NCBI GenBank assembly: GCA_964006375.1
Contig: OZ023262.1
Span: 200,160,778 to 200,224,777, forward strand
Source of the DNA: Tillus elongatus
Taxonomy: Eukaryota > Arthropoda > Insecta > Coleoptera > Cleridae
DNA: 64,000 nucleotides
Direction of reading: 5' to 3'
Every line of letters begins with the position of its first letter. The first letter of the stretch is position 1. This document shows positions 1 through 13,946 of this stretch, piece by piece. The position numbers were made by a program, and so were the translations under genes. Under the pieces are notes generated by a model. That model saw only the letters and a list, made by a program, of their open reading frames with translations. It was not told where the DNA came from and searched no databases.

Positions 1-394
1 AATGGTATAATGCTCTTACCAATATAGTACATAAAAATGTGTCTGTTAAAAATAGTGTTTTCACAATAAAATGACGTTGTGACTATTGCTAGAAAATACA
101 TTCCTTACAGATTATGCACTTATATTTTCCACGAGTACACATAAGTATATTACACGCACAAAATTATGTCTTGCTTGGCGGTATTAGGCACATACACATA
201 CACATACACATACACATACAAAATACACATAACCTAACTTTTTCATTACAGTATACCAGCACTGCGCAGGATCAGTTGGTCACGGTGAGACGCGTGCTTA
301 ATAAACACATAGTATGGAAACTTTTAAATTTTAACTAGAACTACACAATTGCGGTAATTGGTCGAGAAGTCTAAATATTTATATAACTCCACGA
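1..394. other. No gene seen; short ACATAC microsatellite
   Basis: No coding or transposon signature was recognised. A short hexamer microsatellite with unit ACATAC lies at about 186-228. Confidence 0.5.
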
Positions 395-765
395 CTACTT
401 TCTGGCGTCCCTCAGTCTTGTGTTGTAGGTCGTTAGGGCATGTGTATATTCATCCCATGCTCCCGAACTTGAACTTTTGGCCGCGTTAAAGAGCTTACGA
501 ACCTGCGTCATCCTTTGTCTGAGGCCCTCGTTCCACCACGGGACATTCCTGGTGGACGTGCTCATTTTCAGGGGGCAGTTGACGTTATAGGCCGAGGGGA
601 TTGCGTCTCGCACTTGGGCTGCTGCAATCTCGAGGTCTATTGAATTGTCTATGGTACTCTTAACTCCCGTAGTTTCACTGCTAGGTCTGCTCTGTAGGCT
701 TCCCAATCCGCCTTGCGAGGGTTCCAGTACAATACCGTTTGTCTTTCGACTTTAAGAAATATTAG
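395..765 (-). pseudogene. Jockey-type LINE fragment (endonuclease-RT linker)
   Basis: On the minus strand the conceptual protein has the signature of the segment between the AP-endonuclease and reverse transcriptase of jockey-clade non-LTR retrotransposons. It reads RKADWEAYRADLAVKLRELR in one frame near 640-715. After a frameshift, an open stretch at 395-706 contains VPWWNEGLRQRM and DEYTHALTTYNTRLRDARK. The W-W-N-E-x-L-x-x-R and Y-N-x-x-L-R-x-A-R-K spacing is typical. Neither the endonuclease nor the reverse transcriptase core is present, so this is a short, 5'- and 3'-truncated relic with at least one frameshift. It has no neighbouring parts of the same element. Confidence 0.7.
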
Positions 766-981
766 TAATCATTCAAGCACGCAAATTTGCTCTAATTGAC
801 TGCATGGTTTGGTAATCTGTCATAAAACTTCTAGCTACTTACTACATATTATGTAGGTATGTGAGGAAAAAGTATTTGTGTAATATATAATGAATTTATT
901 ATTAAATATATATTGAAAAAAAATATGCAATATTGGCTTTATATTGTTGCTGTGTCATGAAGTGCTACCCCCTCCTTAACG
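725..981. other. AT-rich flank of the BEL insertion
   Basis: No gene. The stretch at 880-955 (CAATATT/TATTG-rich) resembles 5020-5100 on the far side of the BEL element, suggesting BEL inserted into an older AT-rich repeat. Confidence 0.4.
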
Positions 982-1539
982 TGTTTATAGAACAGAAAGC
1001 TATATAAAAGGGCATTTCCAATCGTGAAAATATATTTGTTAATATCATTCAATTTATAATTAAAATTTAGTTATAGGAAAATTTGCTACAACAATTAATG
1101 TAATATTTCATGTAGTAGTAGGTCACAGCTGTATCAATAACATTGGCATTGAAATAATATTACATATTTATCTAAATAATAAACAAGGTGAAAATGCAGC
1201 GTACAGTACAAGGAATGCTGACTGCTGAGGTCTGCAATTATGTATTATGCAGACCAAAGCAAGGTTATAAGTAGCTTTGTTGATAAACATTAAGATACTT
1301 GTGATTTTAATTATGTAGAGATAAGTACAGACTTTTGCTTTGAAAATGTAGTGACTAATATCAGAAAATTTTCAATTAAGATTCAGTATGTAAAGATTTC
1401 GGCTTTAAAATTAATTCGGTTAAATTAGTTGTAAGCATTGTTAAAGTTTAGTTATTTAATAAAGTTTATTACATCGTTACAAAGTCTAAATTCGCCTAGT
1501 TCGACAAGTTATTCCCGAAATATCCTCCGCTCCATAACA
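982..1539 (+). repeat. BEL/Pao 5' LTR
   Basis: It carries a TATA box (TATATAAAAG, 1001-1010) close to its 5' end and a polyadenylation-type AATAAAG at 1458-1464. A TGGTCCTTCGGCG sequence follows at about 1540, where a primer-binding region would lie. Confidence 0.85.
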
Positions 1540-1687
1540 TGGTCCTTCGGCGAAAAAGTAACCAGTGCCATTGGAAATACAGTGCTCACTAAAAATCAAA
1601 ATATCCTTATCACACATCCTTAAACCCAAATCTCCAAATACCTTTTATTTCAGGTAAAAGCAATCAAGGACACAAGCGTACAAATTT

Positions 1688-1935
1688 AAAGCAACTATAC
1701 AGGGTCAAATCAGGACAGAAGCGTCCAGGAAAGTACCAAAATAAACTCAGTTCCAAATAAAGCACCTATACAGGGTCAAATCAGGACAGAAGCGTCCAGG
1801 TAAGAACCAAAATAAGGTCCGTTCCAATTAAAGCACCTATTCACGGTCAAATCAGGACAGAAGCGTCAAGGAAAGTACCAAAATAAGGTCAGTTCCAAAT
1901 AAAGCGCCTATACAGGGTCAAATTCAAAGGAATCA
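1688..1935 (+). repeat. 71-bp tandem repeat in the BEL leader
   Basis: Unit starts marked by AAAGCACCTATACAGGGTCA fall at 1688, 1759, 1830 and 1901, an exact 71-bp period. Three full units and one partial unit differ by a few substitutions. They lie between the 5' LTR and gag, in what would be the untranslated leader. Confidence 0.9.
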
Positions 1936-2089
1936 AGGATACAAGCATCCACAAAAAGCACCAATACAGGGTTAAAGGCAAAATATATGTCACAGGCGAG
2001 ACCAATAAACAAAATCAAAAAAGAACTAGGCATCAGACAAGGTAACAAAACTACGAATATTCATTAAATCAATTAAAATTAAGGAAGCA

Positions 2090-3045
2090 ATGGAGGAACT
2101 AAAAATAAAAATCACAAGACGTTCGAGAGAACTAAAATTACGGGTAAACCACTTTATCAAAAAATTAAAAGAAGCAGATATGATGAAAGATAACGATAGA
2201 CTTAGCAAGTATGCAATTATGATAGAAATATTAGATATGCAATGGGAAAAAATTGAAGACAACATAATGGATATAAATATAATAACAGAACAGAAATTCT
2301 AGACGGAGCTCATTTGACGCTAAGCCAATGGTACGATAACGCCATGGTCAATCTGAAAAGAGCAATTAAGAAACAAACACACCACGATTCAGGGGATAGG
2401 TTTCCAGCATTTAAACTGCCAAAAATAAAAATACCAATCTTCACATGCAAATACAAGGAACGGACAGCATTCCAAGAGCGAGTTCAAAAGGCAATAGACT
2501 TAAATGTTGAGGAATGCTACACTAAAACAGCGTTAAAAAGCAAAGATGAAAAACTTAATTTAAAAGTTGAAGTTCCATTCGAAAACGAGGCACCAGAGAT
2601 AGAAGAAGCCAAAAACGAGCAAGAAATATTTAATATAAATTTGAGTAAAGAGGTACCAGAGGTAGGAGAAGCTAGAGACGAGCAGGAAATATTTAATTTA
2701 AAAATTTATCCAGATAATCTTCTATCTGGAGCCGAATCAGTGGCGCATATTAAAGCAAATGTAAGTAGGCAAAACAATTTATCAATTTTTGAGACGTCAA
2801 TGACAAAAGTGAAGAAAGAGTTACAAGAGGTAGAACAAGCATTAGTACAAACAGAAAAATTTTCAATAGAAACGAAGATCGAAAATGAAGATTTTTATAT
2901 GGAGAATATTCAATCTGGAACGGAACCAAAGCAACAAACAAAATTAGTACAGACAGTACTCAACGAAACGATCAGATCAGGTGGGTTCAATTTGAGTAAA
3001 TTGTCCAGCATCAAATCGCAGATTATTGCAAAACTACCAAAATAA
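2090..3045 (+). pseudogene. BEL/Pao gag-like region (DUF1759 signature)
   Basis: Two adjacent frames (2090-2302 and 2314-3045) read as an N-terminal charged helical part followed by a gag core. The core contains FPAFKLPKIKIPIFTCKYKE followed by RTAFQERVQKAID, the pattern of the DUF1759 domain in BEL/Pao Gag polyproteins (usually L-P-K-x-x-L-P-x-F-x-G-x-x-x-x-W-x-x-F). Downstream is an acidic, low-complexity stretch with repeated NEQEIFN/DEQEIFN blocks about 37 residues apart. No zinc knuckle is visible. A stop and a frame change separate the two frames. The calls follow from the family signature; particle function is inferred and is unlikely in this degraded copy. Confidence 0.7.
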
Positions 3046-3351
3046 TTGCAGAATGAAAACCTATTGCAGATACCAGACAATGAAACAGACAAATCGCTTG
3101 GTATCTACAGGACGCCAAGGGAAGATACATTCAAATTAAAACTAGAATCAAAAAATGCAGAGATGGTAACAAAAAGGGCAATATTATCAGCAATAGCCAA
3201 GTTGTTTGACCAATTGGGGCGGCTATCTCCGGTGGTAATCGAAGCCAAGCTGAAAATTCCCAAATTATGGATGAATCAACCAAGGTGGGAAGAAACAGCG
3301 ACCACATCAGAAGTAAGAATTAATGGTTTGACCGATGCTTCCAAGGAATAA
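3046..3351 (+). pseudogene. BEL/Pao pol remnant (RT-RNase H junction)
   Basis: The frame contains SLGIYRTPREDTFKLKL, then TKRAILSAIAKLFDQLGRLS followed by PVVIEAKLKIPKLW, and ends near INGLTDASKE. This matches the conserved segment after the reverse transcriptase palm in BEL/Pao Pol (T-K-R-x-I-L-S-x-I-x-x-x-F-D-P-L-G-L-x-x-P) and the G-x-x-D-A-S start of the RNase H-like region. The normal FDPLG is FDQLG here. The palm with its catalytic aspartates is missing upstream and a stop follows DASKE. Confidence 0.75.
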
Positions 3352-3415
3352 ATGGCGAAACAGTTGATTCAGAACAGTAAGACGTACAACCACCCAGGTA
3401 TTTACACACACTGGG

Positions 3416-3973
3416 GTGGAGTATGCAGGTCAGATTCAGGTACGAGATAAAATGGACAGAGGCCACAAATTATACAAGGACCATCCAGTAAAAATGGGAG
3501 GCTCACGAACAAAACAAACTCAGCAATATTGTTGGGACGCCGGATATAAGGTAAATGTTCGCCAATGGAAGCATGGGTTTAAATGGAAGTTTAAGAAGAA
3601 GAGGGTACACGCAGGGCACATGGTATCAACCAAAGAATGGCCGCTGCGTAGTCAAATCAAGGCAAGTTTAAAAGAAAAAACACTCAAAAACGACTCAGGG
3701 TCGACGAGGCTGGATTTTGTGGAATTGGAAGAGCTCTGCAAGCAAAGCAGAATCAATTCTTCAAATCATCTGTTCAGTTACGTCACAAGGACAGAGATAA
3801 CAGACAATGAAGTAGCAATCAGCATCCCAATCTCCAAGAAGCTATATGTGTATTCCCCAGCCATGGTAGAAAGCATGGAGAGCAACCACAACTGCATAAT
3901 AGATGAGATATGCCAGACAGAAGACAAAATTACGTGTCCAATCCATCACCAGAAAGTCAAGTCGACAATATAG
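3416..3973 (+). pseudogene. Unassigned frame in 3' part of BEL element
   Basis: A 185-codon open stretch that is basic in its first half (KFKKKR) and has cysteines in its last part. I do not recognise a domain. By position it would be late pol or an additional 3' frame of the BEL element, but no integrase HHCC or D,D-35-E pattern is visible. It may be partly out of frame with the original protein. Confidence 0.35.
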
Positions 3974-4143
3974 AAGCAACTTTCTACTGAAAACTCATGG
4001 AGAATCTAGAATTGCAATCACATGTAAAGGCCAGATGGAAGAAGCTATGGTAAGCAGTATGGCAGAATATCCATCTCCCAAGACTGTATCTTCGAGACAA
4101 AATGGGCATATATTATTAGATCATTTAAATTATCCTTACTTTA

Positions 4144-4350
4144 ATTATCATCCTAGGGTTGTATACACATTAATATTATTTAATTATTATTATTCCGATT
4201 ATCATCCTAGAGTTGTATACATATTTATATTATTTTAATTATTATTATTTCGATTAGCATACCTAGGGTTGTCTACATATTAATATTACTTTAATTATTA
4301 TTATTTCAATTATCATCCTAGGGTAGTATACAAATTTATATTCTTTCAAC
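4144..4350 (+). repeat. About 55-bp tandem repeat next to BEL 3' LTR
   Basis: Units starting ATTATCATCCTAGGGTTGTA recur at 4144, 4198, 4253 and 4309 (periods 54, 55 and 56). Each ends in an ATT-rich run. They lie about 90 bp upstream of the 3' LTR. Confidence 0.85.
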
Positions 4351-4438
4351 TATTATATTGCCAAACTTGGGGCAAGGTAAATTAAACCTTCAGGTCAGAG
4401 GTATCCAGAGAGTCGTCATTCCTTTCGACTCGGCAGTA

Positions 4439-4997
4439 TGTTCATAGAACAGAAAGCTATATAAAAGGGCATTTCCAATCGTAAAAATATATTTGTTAAT
4501 ATCATTCAATTTATAATTAAAAATTTAGTTATAGGAAAATTTGCTACAACAATTAATGTAATATTTCGTGTAGTAGTAGGTCACAGATGCATCAATAACA
4601 TTGGCATTGAAATTATATTACATATTTATCTAAATAATAAACAAGTTGAAAATGCAGTGTACAGTACAAGGAATGCTGACTGCTGAGGTCTGCAATTATG
4701 TATTATGCAGACCAAAGCAAGTTTATAAGTAGATTTGTTGATAAACATTAAGAGACTTGTGACTTTAATTATGTAGAGTTAAGTACAGACTTTTGCTTTG
4801 AAAATGTAGTGACTAATATCAGATACTTTTCAATTAAGATTCAGTATGTCAAGATTTCGGCTTTAAAATTCATTCGGTTAAATTAGTTGTGAGCATTGTT
4901 AAAATTTAGTTATTTATTAAAGTTTATTACATCATTACTAAGTCTAAACTCGCCTAGTTCGACAAGTTATTTCCGAAATATCCTCCGCTCCTTAACA
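4439..4997 (+). repeat. BEL/Pao 3' LTR
   Basis: Direct repeat of 982-1539 with about 27 differences by eye. The TATA box is at 4458-4467. CGGCAGTA immediately precedes the TGTT start. Confidence 0.85.
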
Positions 4998-4999
4998 TA

Positions 5000-5600
5000 A
5001 GGGGAAACTAATATTTCTACAATATTAGCCAAATATAATGTTACAATATTTAATATATACCGAAAAAAGATATTAAGCAATATTTATATTGTTCCTGTAC
5101 ACTGACTTTCTGTCACCTCATTGAACGAAAACCAATATTTCTTTAATATTACCTTGATATAGTGATTTCAATATTTCTTATATAGCGACAAAAATATTCA
5201 TACAATATTGGCTTGGAATTGCAAATGTTAAGCTAATAAAAAATATTGAATCAATAAAGGCCCAATATTGTGTTGCTACATAGGATCGCAAAAAAATTGA
5301 AACACTATGAGGGATTTAAAAACATATATATTAAAAATTGGTTTGGAATCACCCCAAATAAGTACCAAGTTTGGCTGAAAAAAATGCCCACTAAAATGTT
5401 TAAGATATTAATTAATTTTAATCAACTTTATTCGGAAAAAAATTAACAAAAGAAATAAACAAGAAACGGTAGAAAATAAACATAACATTTTAAATTAAAT
5501 AACGGTTTTATCCAGTAGATCGTCATGTAATAGTAGGTAGGTACCATTTAATAATAGGTAATAGACATTCTTCAATTTTTTTCAACTATTATTTACTACC
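5000..5600. other. AT-rich, no gene
   Basis: Rich in CAATATT/AATATTG motifs up to about 5270 (an old repeat shared with 880-955). The rest is unassigned; the part near 5280-5600 may be the end of the mariner relic that follows. Confidence 0.4.
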
Positions 5601-5604
5601 TACT

Positions 5605-6230
5605 CTACGTAGGTAATTCAGCTGGTGTAACCTCCCGACAAGCTTGGGTTATTCTGTCACAAAATTCTTGCAAATTTTGTAGCTTCGTTTTGTACACTTC
5701 TGCTTTAGTATTGCCCCATACATGAAAATCGAGAGGAATGGGTCTGGATATCTGTTCGGCCAGAAAATTAAAGGAGTGTTTCGACCTATTCGCCCTCGTT
5801 GGACGTTTTGATTTAGCCATCGTCTGACTATCAGTGCATGATGAATTGGTGCTCCATCTAGTTGAAAACACATATCCTGACGCGCTTGAATTGGAAGTTT
5901 ATGTAATGTATACCAAAGCTTATTATTTAAACACTCTAATAATTGGTCAGCATTCAAATTGTAATTGAAAAAGAAGAGCTCTGTCATTCAGTCACCTAAT
6001 GTTCCACATTATACATTAATTTTCTGAGAATAGGTACTGCTTGCTGCAATTAAAAACCCAGTGTGGATGCTCAATAGACCGATGGCGGCAATTTTGTGGT
6101 GATACCACAACATTTGTTGAAAGGTAGCCTTGTCTGTATACAGAATATTATTAAGAAAATTTATGTCAATCAAATAATTCCATTGGCTCTACAAGCAATA
6201 TTTCAACCATCTTTTATTGTCACCTTGTTC
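5605..6230 (-). pseudogene. Mariner-type transposase, C-terminal two thirds, frameshifted
   Basis: Reading the minus strand from about 6200 downward gives FLNNILYTDKATF, the first catalytic D block (normally TDEATF). QKINV follows with a stop and GTLGD, then FQLDGAPIHHALIVRRWLNQ with the second catalytic D, RGRIGR, and after a frameshift IPLDFHVWG with the third D and CDRITQACREV. The second-to-third D spacing is about 41, as in D,D41D mariner relatives. Internal stops and the frameshift near 5760 rule out activity. It points away from the next transposase remnant, so these are two separate insertions. Confidence 0.75.
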
Positions 6231-6304
6231 TGTCCAACAAAGACAAAGGGCATGCACAATAAGCCAAAGGCTGAGGTGCTATCAGGGCAGCAAAGACGTG
6301 GATG

Positions 6305-7089
6305 AGCCCTAGGGAAAAAAAGTGTTCCGAATTCTAAAGGATTTTAAGCTACATCCCTACCACGTAGTTCTATACTAGGCCCTTTTTGATACCAATTTTG
6401 ACAGGCGGCTGAATTATTTTTATTGGTTAAGAGATAGATTCGCCATGAAAATCGCCAATTTCTCTCCCAGATTCTTTGGACTAGCCAAGCAATTTTTACC
6501 AGTTAAGGCAAAGTTAATAAAACAATATGCGTTACTGGTCAGAAACAAATACTGATTTCATGCGAGAAGTGGTTCACCAAAATAGGTGTGTGGTGCTGAC
6601 TTTTGGAAGGCACAATTATTGGACTGTTTATCCTTGATGGGCATCTAAATGGCGACTTGTACTTAAATTTTGTATGAAATAACCTGCCTATTCTTTTAGA
6701 AAAATGTGGTTCTTGATATAAGAAGATTCTTATGGTATCAACATGATGGATGCCCGGCATATTTCTCACATTGAGTTCGTGATTTTTCAAATGCCAATTT
6801 CCCAAAACATTGGATTGTAAGGGGTAGTTTGTTTCCGTGGCCACCTAGATCCGCGGATCAAACAGTGCTAGATTTTTACTTGTGGGAAAAAGTGAAAGAG
6901 ATTGTGTATCAAACACGACTAGCCACACGGAAGAATATGATTGATAGAATTCGAAGTACCACAATCATGATTTCACGAGCTATAATTGAAACTGCCGTTT
7001 ACAGCGTTAAAAACACCTATAATAGTTGTATTTTGCAAAACGGTGGTTATTTTAAACATTTACAAAGTTCCTGTTTGGCGTTTGTTTAA
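6305..7089 (+). pseudogene. Mariner-type transposase remnant, D,D41D spacing
   Basis: Pieces in several frames read VFRILKDFKLHPYHVVL (the linker after the helix-turn-helix) and NFDRRLNYFYWLRDRFA. Further on come GTIIGLFILDGHLNGDLYLN and YQHDGCPAYFSH with the second catalytic D. VRDFSNANFPKHWI follows, then WPPRSADQTVLDFYLWEKVK with the third D, and a C-terminal tail to the stop at about 7089. The second and third D are separated by 41 residues. The N-terminal DNA-binding part is mostly lost, and several frameshifts and stops are present. Confidence 0.75.
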
Positions 7090-7291
7090 CAAGCTTTCTA
7101 TTTGATAAATAATGTTTAGGTGTTTGAAATTTGTCCGTTGTTCTGGCCCGTTGGCCTTTAAACACTCTTTAAATCTTGTGCCTGGCATCGTTTGGACCAG
7201 TCCTAAGCTTAGATATAGTGTGAAGGAGGACACACAAAGGAGACACAAGAACAAGACAACAGATAAAAATAACTGATGAGTGTGAAAAACT

Positions 7292-8399
7292 CTGGACGCA
7301 GCAAGTGCGTTATGATAGTGAATTTTCATAAAAATGTTTTTAATAACAAATATGTGTGTTTTTTAAGAAAGCAGGCATCAAATTTGGTTACCAGTATAAC
7401 ATATATAGTAAAAACAATGTGCCATGTTTCATCAAAATAACTTTATTGTGTGAAAATGTAAAAAAATTTCCAAAAGTAAACTTAAAGTGTTCCCGAAAAA
7501 ACACGTTTCTTGGTCAACCTTATAGGTTAATAGCAAATTGAGCTGTTCAAATATGAAACATTTGATAAAAATTAGCTACCATAACGCACTTTCTGCGTCC
7601 AGAATTTCTTTTCTTACAAACATGCATTATATTTCGATGGAAAATGCAAAAATGCAATAGCATAAGGCGTGTTTGATTAAAAAAAAAGGAAATTTGTATC
7701 AACAACGACTTATGGGCCACCCTGTGATTGTAGAAATATTATTTTAAGATGTAGCTCAAGACACCCTATAATTAATATATACAAAAATTTTTCATATCTT
7801 ATATAATAACGGATATATTGAGCTTTATTGATTTTTTACGAAAATTCGACAAAAATTATATATCATTAAACAATAAACTCTATAGCTAAGGCTACTGCCA
7901 AGCATCAGAGAAAGGGTCTATTTGAAATGAATTTTCTGGAAACATTTTAGTAAAATGAAGGACAATGACGGTTGAAACTAAGACTTCAGGGTTTGTAAAA
8001 CATTCTTCTTGAGACATTTTATTTCTATAGCCCGTATTAGATTCAAGTTATTTGCCTAAATGTTGCCAATTTTGACATTTTAAATCGCCACTTTGACGTT
8101 TTGAGGAAAACCCCAATTTATTTTTCTTTAAATGCCTATAACTTTTTTGTCTTTTGACCTACATAGCTAAGTTTTGGTAGGTAACTTACCTATAAGTATG
8201 TAGACCTGCGTACCAAATTTGGTTGCCCTTTCTTTTTAATTCCGGAGATATAAATTTTTTTCGAAAGAAAACACAAAATTTTCCGGGAAAACCTGGGCAG
8301 ATTTTTCTGGCTAACGAACTTATCCAAGCCATTTGCAAAAGGAATTTTTGCACCAAATTTAATTAAAATCGGCCCATTATTTTTTGAGTTATCGGTGTG

Positions 8400-8495
<96 letters not shown>

Positions 8496-8637
8496 ATATG
8501 TATAAACATATAAAAATTGAAACTGACCCCGGATATGTTTTCTGCGGGGCCTAATTAGCGCTCATTTGAAGAAATTTTTTCAAAATTCAAAAGTCGGGAT
8601 CTCCTCATTAGTGAATTTTTTTAAGAAAATTCACTAA
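7292..8637 (+). mobile_element. GCAG-family repeat, full-length copy A
   Basis: Reference copy of the commonest repeat in the window. It starts TCTGGACGCAGCAAGTGCGT, then TAGTGAATTTTCAT. An inverted copy of this start lies inside at 7573-7602, so the first 310 bp fold back on themselves. A unique core of about 800 bp follows, then a (TA)n tract (8404-8492), a conserved GACCCCGGATATG-type block, and a 3' terminal hairpin whose arms are TTAGTGAATTTT and AAAATTCACTAA. No coding region is visible, so it is non-autonomous. Subterminal inverted repeats, a microsatellite core and a 3' hairpin are the layout of DINE-1/HINE (Helentron-dependent) elements; that assignment is inference. Confidence 0.8.
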
Positions 8638-11285
8638 AAATATAATAAGTTAAAAGATGGAATTACTATCAAAAAGTGCACGGTTACGGAAAACTGTATT
8701 ATTTGTCATAGCACGCTTGACTACGGACCTTTTGGAACAATTGTTTTTCATAAATTAACATTAATCATTCTTTTGGCTCCGAAACTACTGGAGATATCCC
8801 AAGCAACAAATTAAGGGATGTTAACCAGCAATCGAGTCCAAATAATCTATCCAAGTTGTAATTTAGTCATAATTAACCAAAGTGTTGGCTTCGCTCATAA
8901 TCACTACAAATTTAAGAATGCAGATCCCAACTAATCTGTTTTTGACTACTAAAATTACTGCAGTCAGTAACTTACAAATAACTAAATTGGGAAAAAGTTG
9001 GATCAATTTTACCTACAAAATATACTTAAATATACTTTTGAGTTTCAATTCTACAATTGGTAATTTTTAGGTGGAGCTGTTGCCTAAATTGGACTGAAAA
9101 CTAACTACCAAGTCCAGATACCTTAAGTACCTATTTTTAAGGTAATTTATTACCTAATGTTGGCCTGCAATACGTCTCTGTGGTACAGCAAAGGTATTTT
9201 TATGAAGTCCGGATTCCATATATATTACCAATTTAACTGCAATACAGCACAGGAAATACTTTGGGCACTAAGCTAACATAAAATGGCTTTCCTATTGCCC
9301 ATATAGTAATAATTACTGGAGAAATGGTCTTCGAAGTCAAATTTCCTACATCAGAATTGAAAATACTTGTAAAATCTGACTTGAAATAAAAATTCTCCCC
9401 AAAGTTCAATGTGTACAGCAGTAAAATAACATTGTGAATGTTGATAGTGTTTTAGTTGCTAAACTTAATTAATAAATGTTTTGTTCTTCAATAATATTCT
9501 GCGTAAATTCTAAAAATGTATGGTAATTTTATCGGCTACTACTATATGGAACTAAAGCTAAATTTCAATTTCATGCTGATTTGAAATCAGCACGCTTCCC
9601 TCTTCAATATAATACATCCCTTTTTATGCCAATGGAATGAAGCATTGGCAACATGTTCAGCTATCGTATGTTTATGTTTATTTACTTATTTTCTCTCTAT
9701 TAATGTCTAATAGATTATGTAATCAAAAATCAAACGCGCTATACAATCATTCGTATATGTCTCTCTGGTGTCCAATACATGAAAATGTAGGATTCCTAAT
9801 AAATTCAACCAAAATTCGTTTACCATATGGTTGAGATTCCCATAATAGGACAAGATACTTTCAAAGTTTGGTTAGTTTGCCCTATCATTGGGAATTGTGA
9901 CATATAGATAAAAAATAGAGGAAAATTAACTTTGATGTCAATAATCCTACAAAGGTAGCCATATTAAGCTAATTTTGCGGTATCCATATTGATTGTATTG
10001 GAAAATTAAAAACCATTTTGTGTTGAATTTATTGTAATCCAATTTTCGTTTGAAAAAAACATAAAATAATGTTTGTGTACAATGTGTTACACCGATGGTT
10101 TTGTGTTGTTTACATCACCAATCCTCAAAATCAGAATTTGAAAAATTTTAAACAATGTTTAATTTTAACTAATTTTACTTTTTACAGAGGCGGTCGAATT
10201 TTATCGAAGCATCATAATCATGTTAACAGAAAAAACCTAACCATAGTGGTTTTTTCTTTTATACCGTGTGAATCACCTTTATCATTGATCCAAATATTTA
10301 AAGTAAGTTATTTGATGTTTCAACATGTTGTCATTTTTGAACAAAGATGGACATACCTAGTTGCTAATATCTACTGTTTATTTTTACATATATAACCACA
10401 GATTCTACAGAATAATTTCACATGCGCAGTTCCTCGTTGTTAAGAGCGTCACGGCACTCGGCTCCTAGATCTTGGATTCGAGTTAAAACGTTGGACCAAT
10501 TTACCGATAAATTACGTCCATTGGCCCAAAGTTGAATGAAAATGCCCTAAATATACCTAAAACGCGTTGGTCGAAATGCTTTTCTGAACCTGTTATCGAC
10601 TTCCATATTATTTTGAGTTTATTCCCACATTGGTAATATACACTTATATTTTACTTGAAAATGACCTGTAGTGGTTTGTTCGCCGACCTATTGTTAGGGC
10701 GATCTTATGTGAAATTGACTTTAAATGTTGCTTGGTAATTGGATCTTTCACGTATGCGCTTGAAAATATATTCTTCTTGCCGGTTATGATATAATAACTA
10801 TATGTCATTCTATTTAAGATTTCGAAGAAAAATTGAAAAGAAAGCATGTTTCTCAAAGAGCGTCTTCTGGCGAGGCCAGCGAAAATCAATGTGACTTAGC
10901 TATCATCTCGCTTCAGCTATCAGAGTTTCCTTTCTTTAGCAAGACGCAGTTGATCCAATTCGGTTGAGCAAAACCAAAATTATGTACACATTTCCCCTCC
11001 CCTCCTGCCCTAATTATACGACTTACATCAAAAAGTGGTAAACCAAAAAGATGTAAAATTTCAGCAAGATTAATACTGTATTATTTTTTTGATAGCTTTT
11101 ATGGGAGCATTTCCCCTGAAATGCCTTCTTTCAGATGACTATAGCAATTACGCCCCCTAGCGGTAGAGTTAGGATCTTAAAAATTATTTTCAGTATTTTT
11201 TCTTAGCCATTTTCCTTAACAGGATTTTTTCGCAGATCTCCTGGACCACCCACTCCTGAGATATACCTCTTCACCCTTAATAAAA
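8638..11285. other. Long AT-rich stretch, nothing recognised
   Basis: No gene, transposon protein or strong repeat was recognised over about 2.6 kb. Open frames are short and show no family signature. A weak tRNA-like B-box (GGATTCGAGTT) occurs near 10485. Confidence 0.4.
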
Positions 11286-13449
<2,164 letters not shown>

Positions 13450-13532
<83 letters not shown>

Positions 13533-13946
13533 ATCGATAATCCCATAAAACAAGAGACCAATTTTGCTGAAACTTTGTTTGTTAGCCAGAAAAATTGGAC
13601 CAGTTTTTCGGGAATATGTTGTCCTTCGGAAAATTTTGGTATCTCCGACAATAACGAAGTTATAGCAACCTAATTTGTTACCAAGTTTACGTTATAAAAA
13701 GTATACTATGTGCCAAAATTTAGATCTTTAAGTCAAAAAAAAAAAAAGTTATAGACATTAAACTAAAAAATAGGTTTTCGCTGGAGGTCTGAGCACAAGA
13801 CCAAAATAATGTGCGTGATAAGCAAAGTAGATCAAAAATTAAAGGCAAATTTTAATTTTTCTGTGTGTATATATAATTTTCGTAAAAAATTGCGTACGTA
13901 GTTTCCATGAAAATTGGCAGACAAACGCACTTGCTGCAACCAAACT
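13450..13946 (-). mobile_element. GCAG-family repeat, truncated copy B
   Basis: A (TA)n tract (13450-13529) is followed by TCACATCGATAA and a diverged minus-orientation core with the GGTTGTTAGCCAGAAAA-like and TATCTCCG motifs. Most of the middle is missing. A degraded family start (ACGCACTTGCTGCAACC) lies near 13925-13945. Confidence 0.65.

Larger units (their letters stand above)
982..4997 (+). mobile_element. BEL/Pao LTR retrotransposon, internally deleted
   Basis: Two direct repeats of 558 and 559 bp (982-1539 and 4439-4997), about 95% identical by eye, begin TGTT and end TAACA and frame a 2.9-kb interior. The flanking 5-mers are TAACG and TAAGG, a possible 5-bp target duplication with one change. 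The interior keeps a gag-like region with the BEL/Pao core and a piece of the region after the reverse transcriptase. The protease, most of the reverse transcriptase and a recognisable integrase are gone, so it cannot move by itself. LTR divergence points to an insertion that is not recent. Tandem repeats sit just inside both LTRs. Confidence 0.85.

Noticed and set aside
2026..3092. Minus-strand frames opposite the BEL gag region
   Set aside because: Shadow frames of the adenine-rich plus-strand gag sequence.
7271..7300. CTGATGA followed by GAAAAA near a GCAG start, resembling a hammerhead core
   Set aside because: No stem II can form between the two boxes and there is no cleavage triplet or helix III.
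10430..10495. tRNA-like stretch (GTTAAGAGCG then GGATTCGAGTT)
   Set aside because: Only a weak B box; no A box match at the right distance and no cloverleaf, so it was not annotated as a SINE or tRNA.
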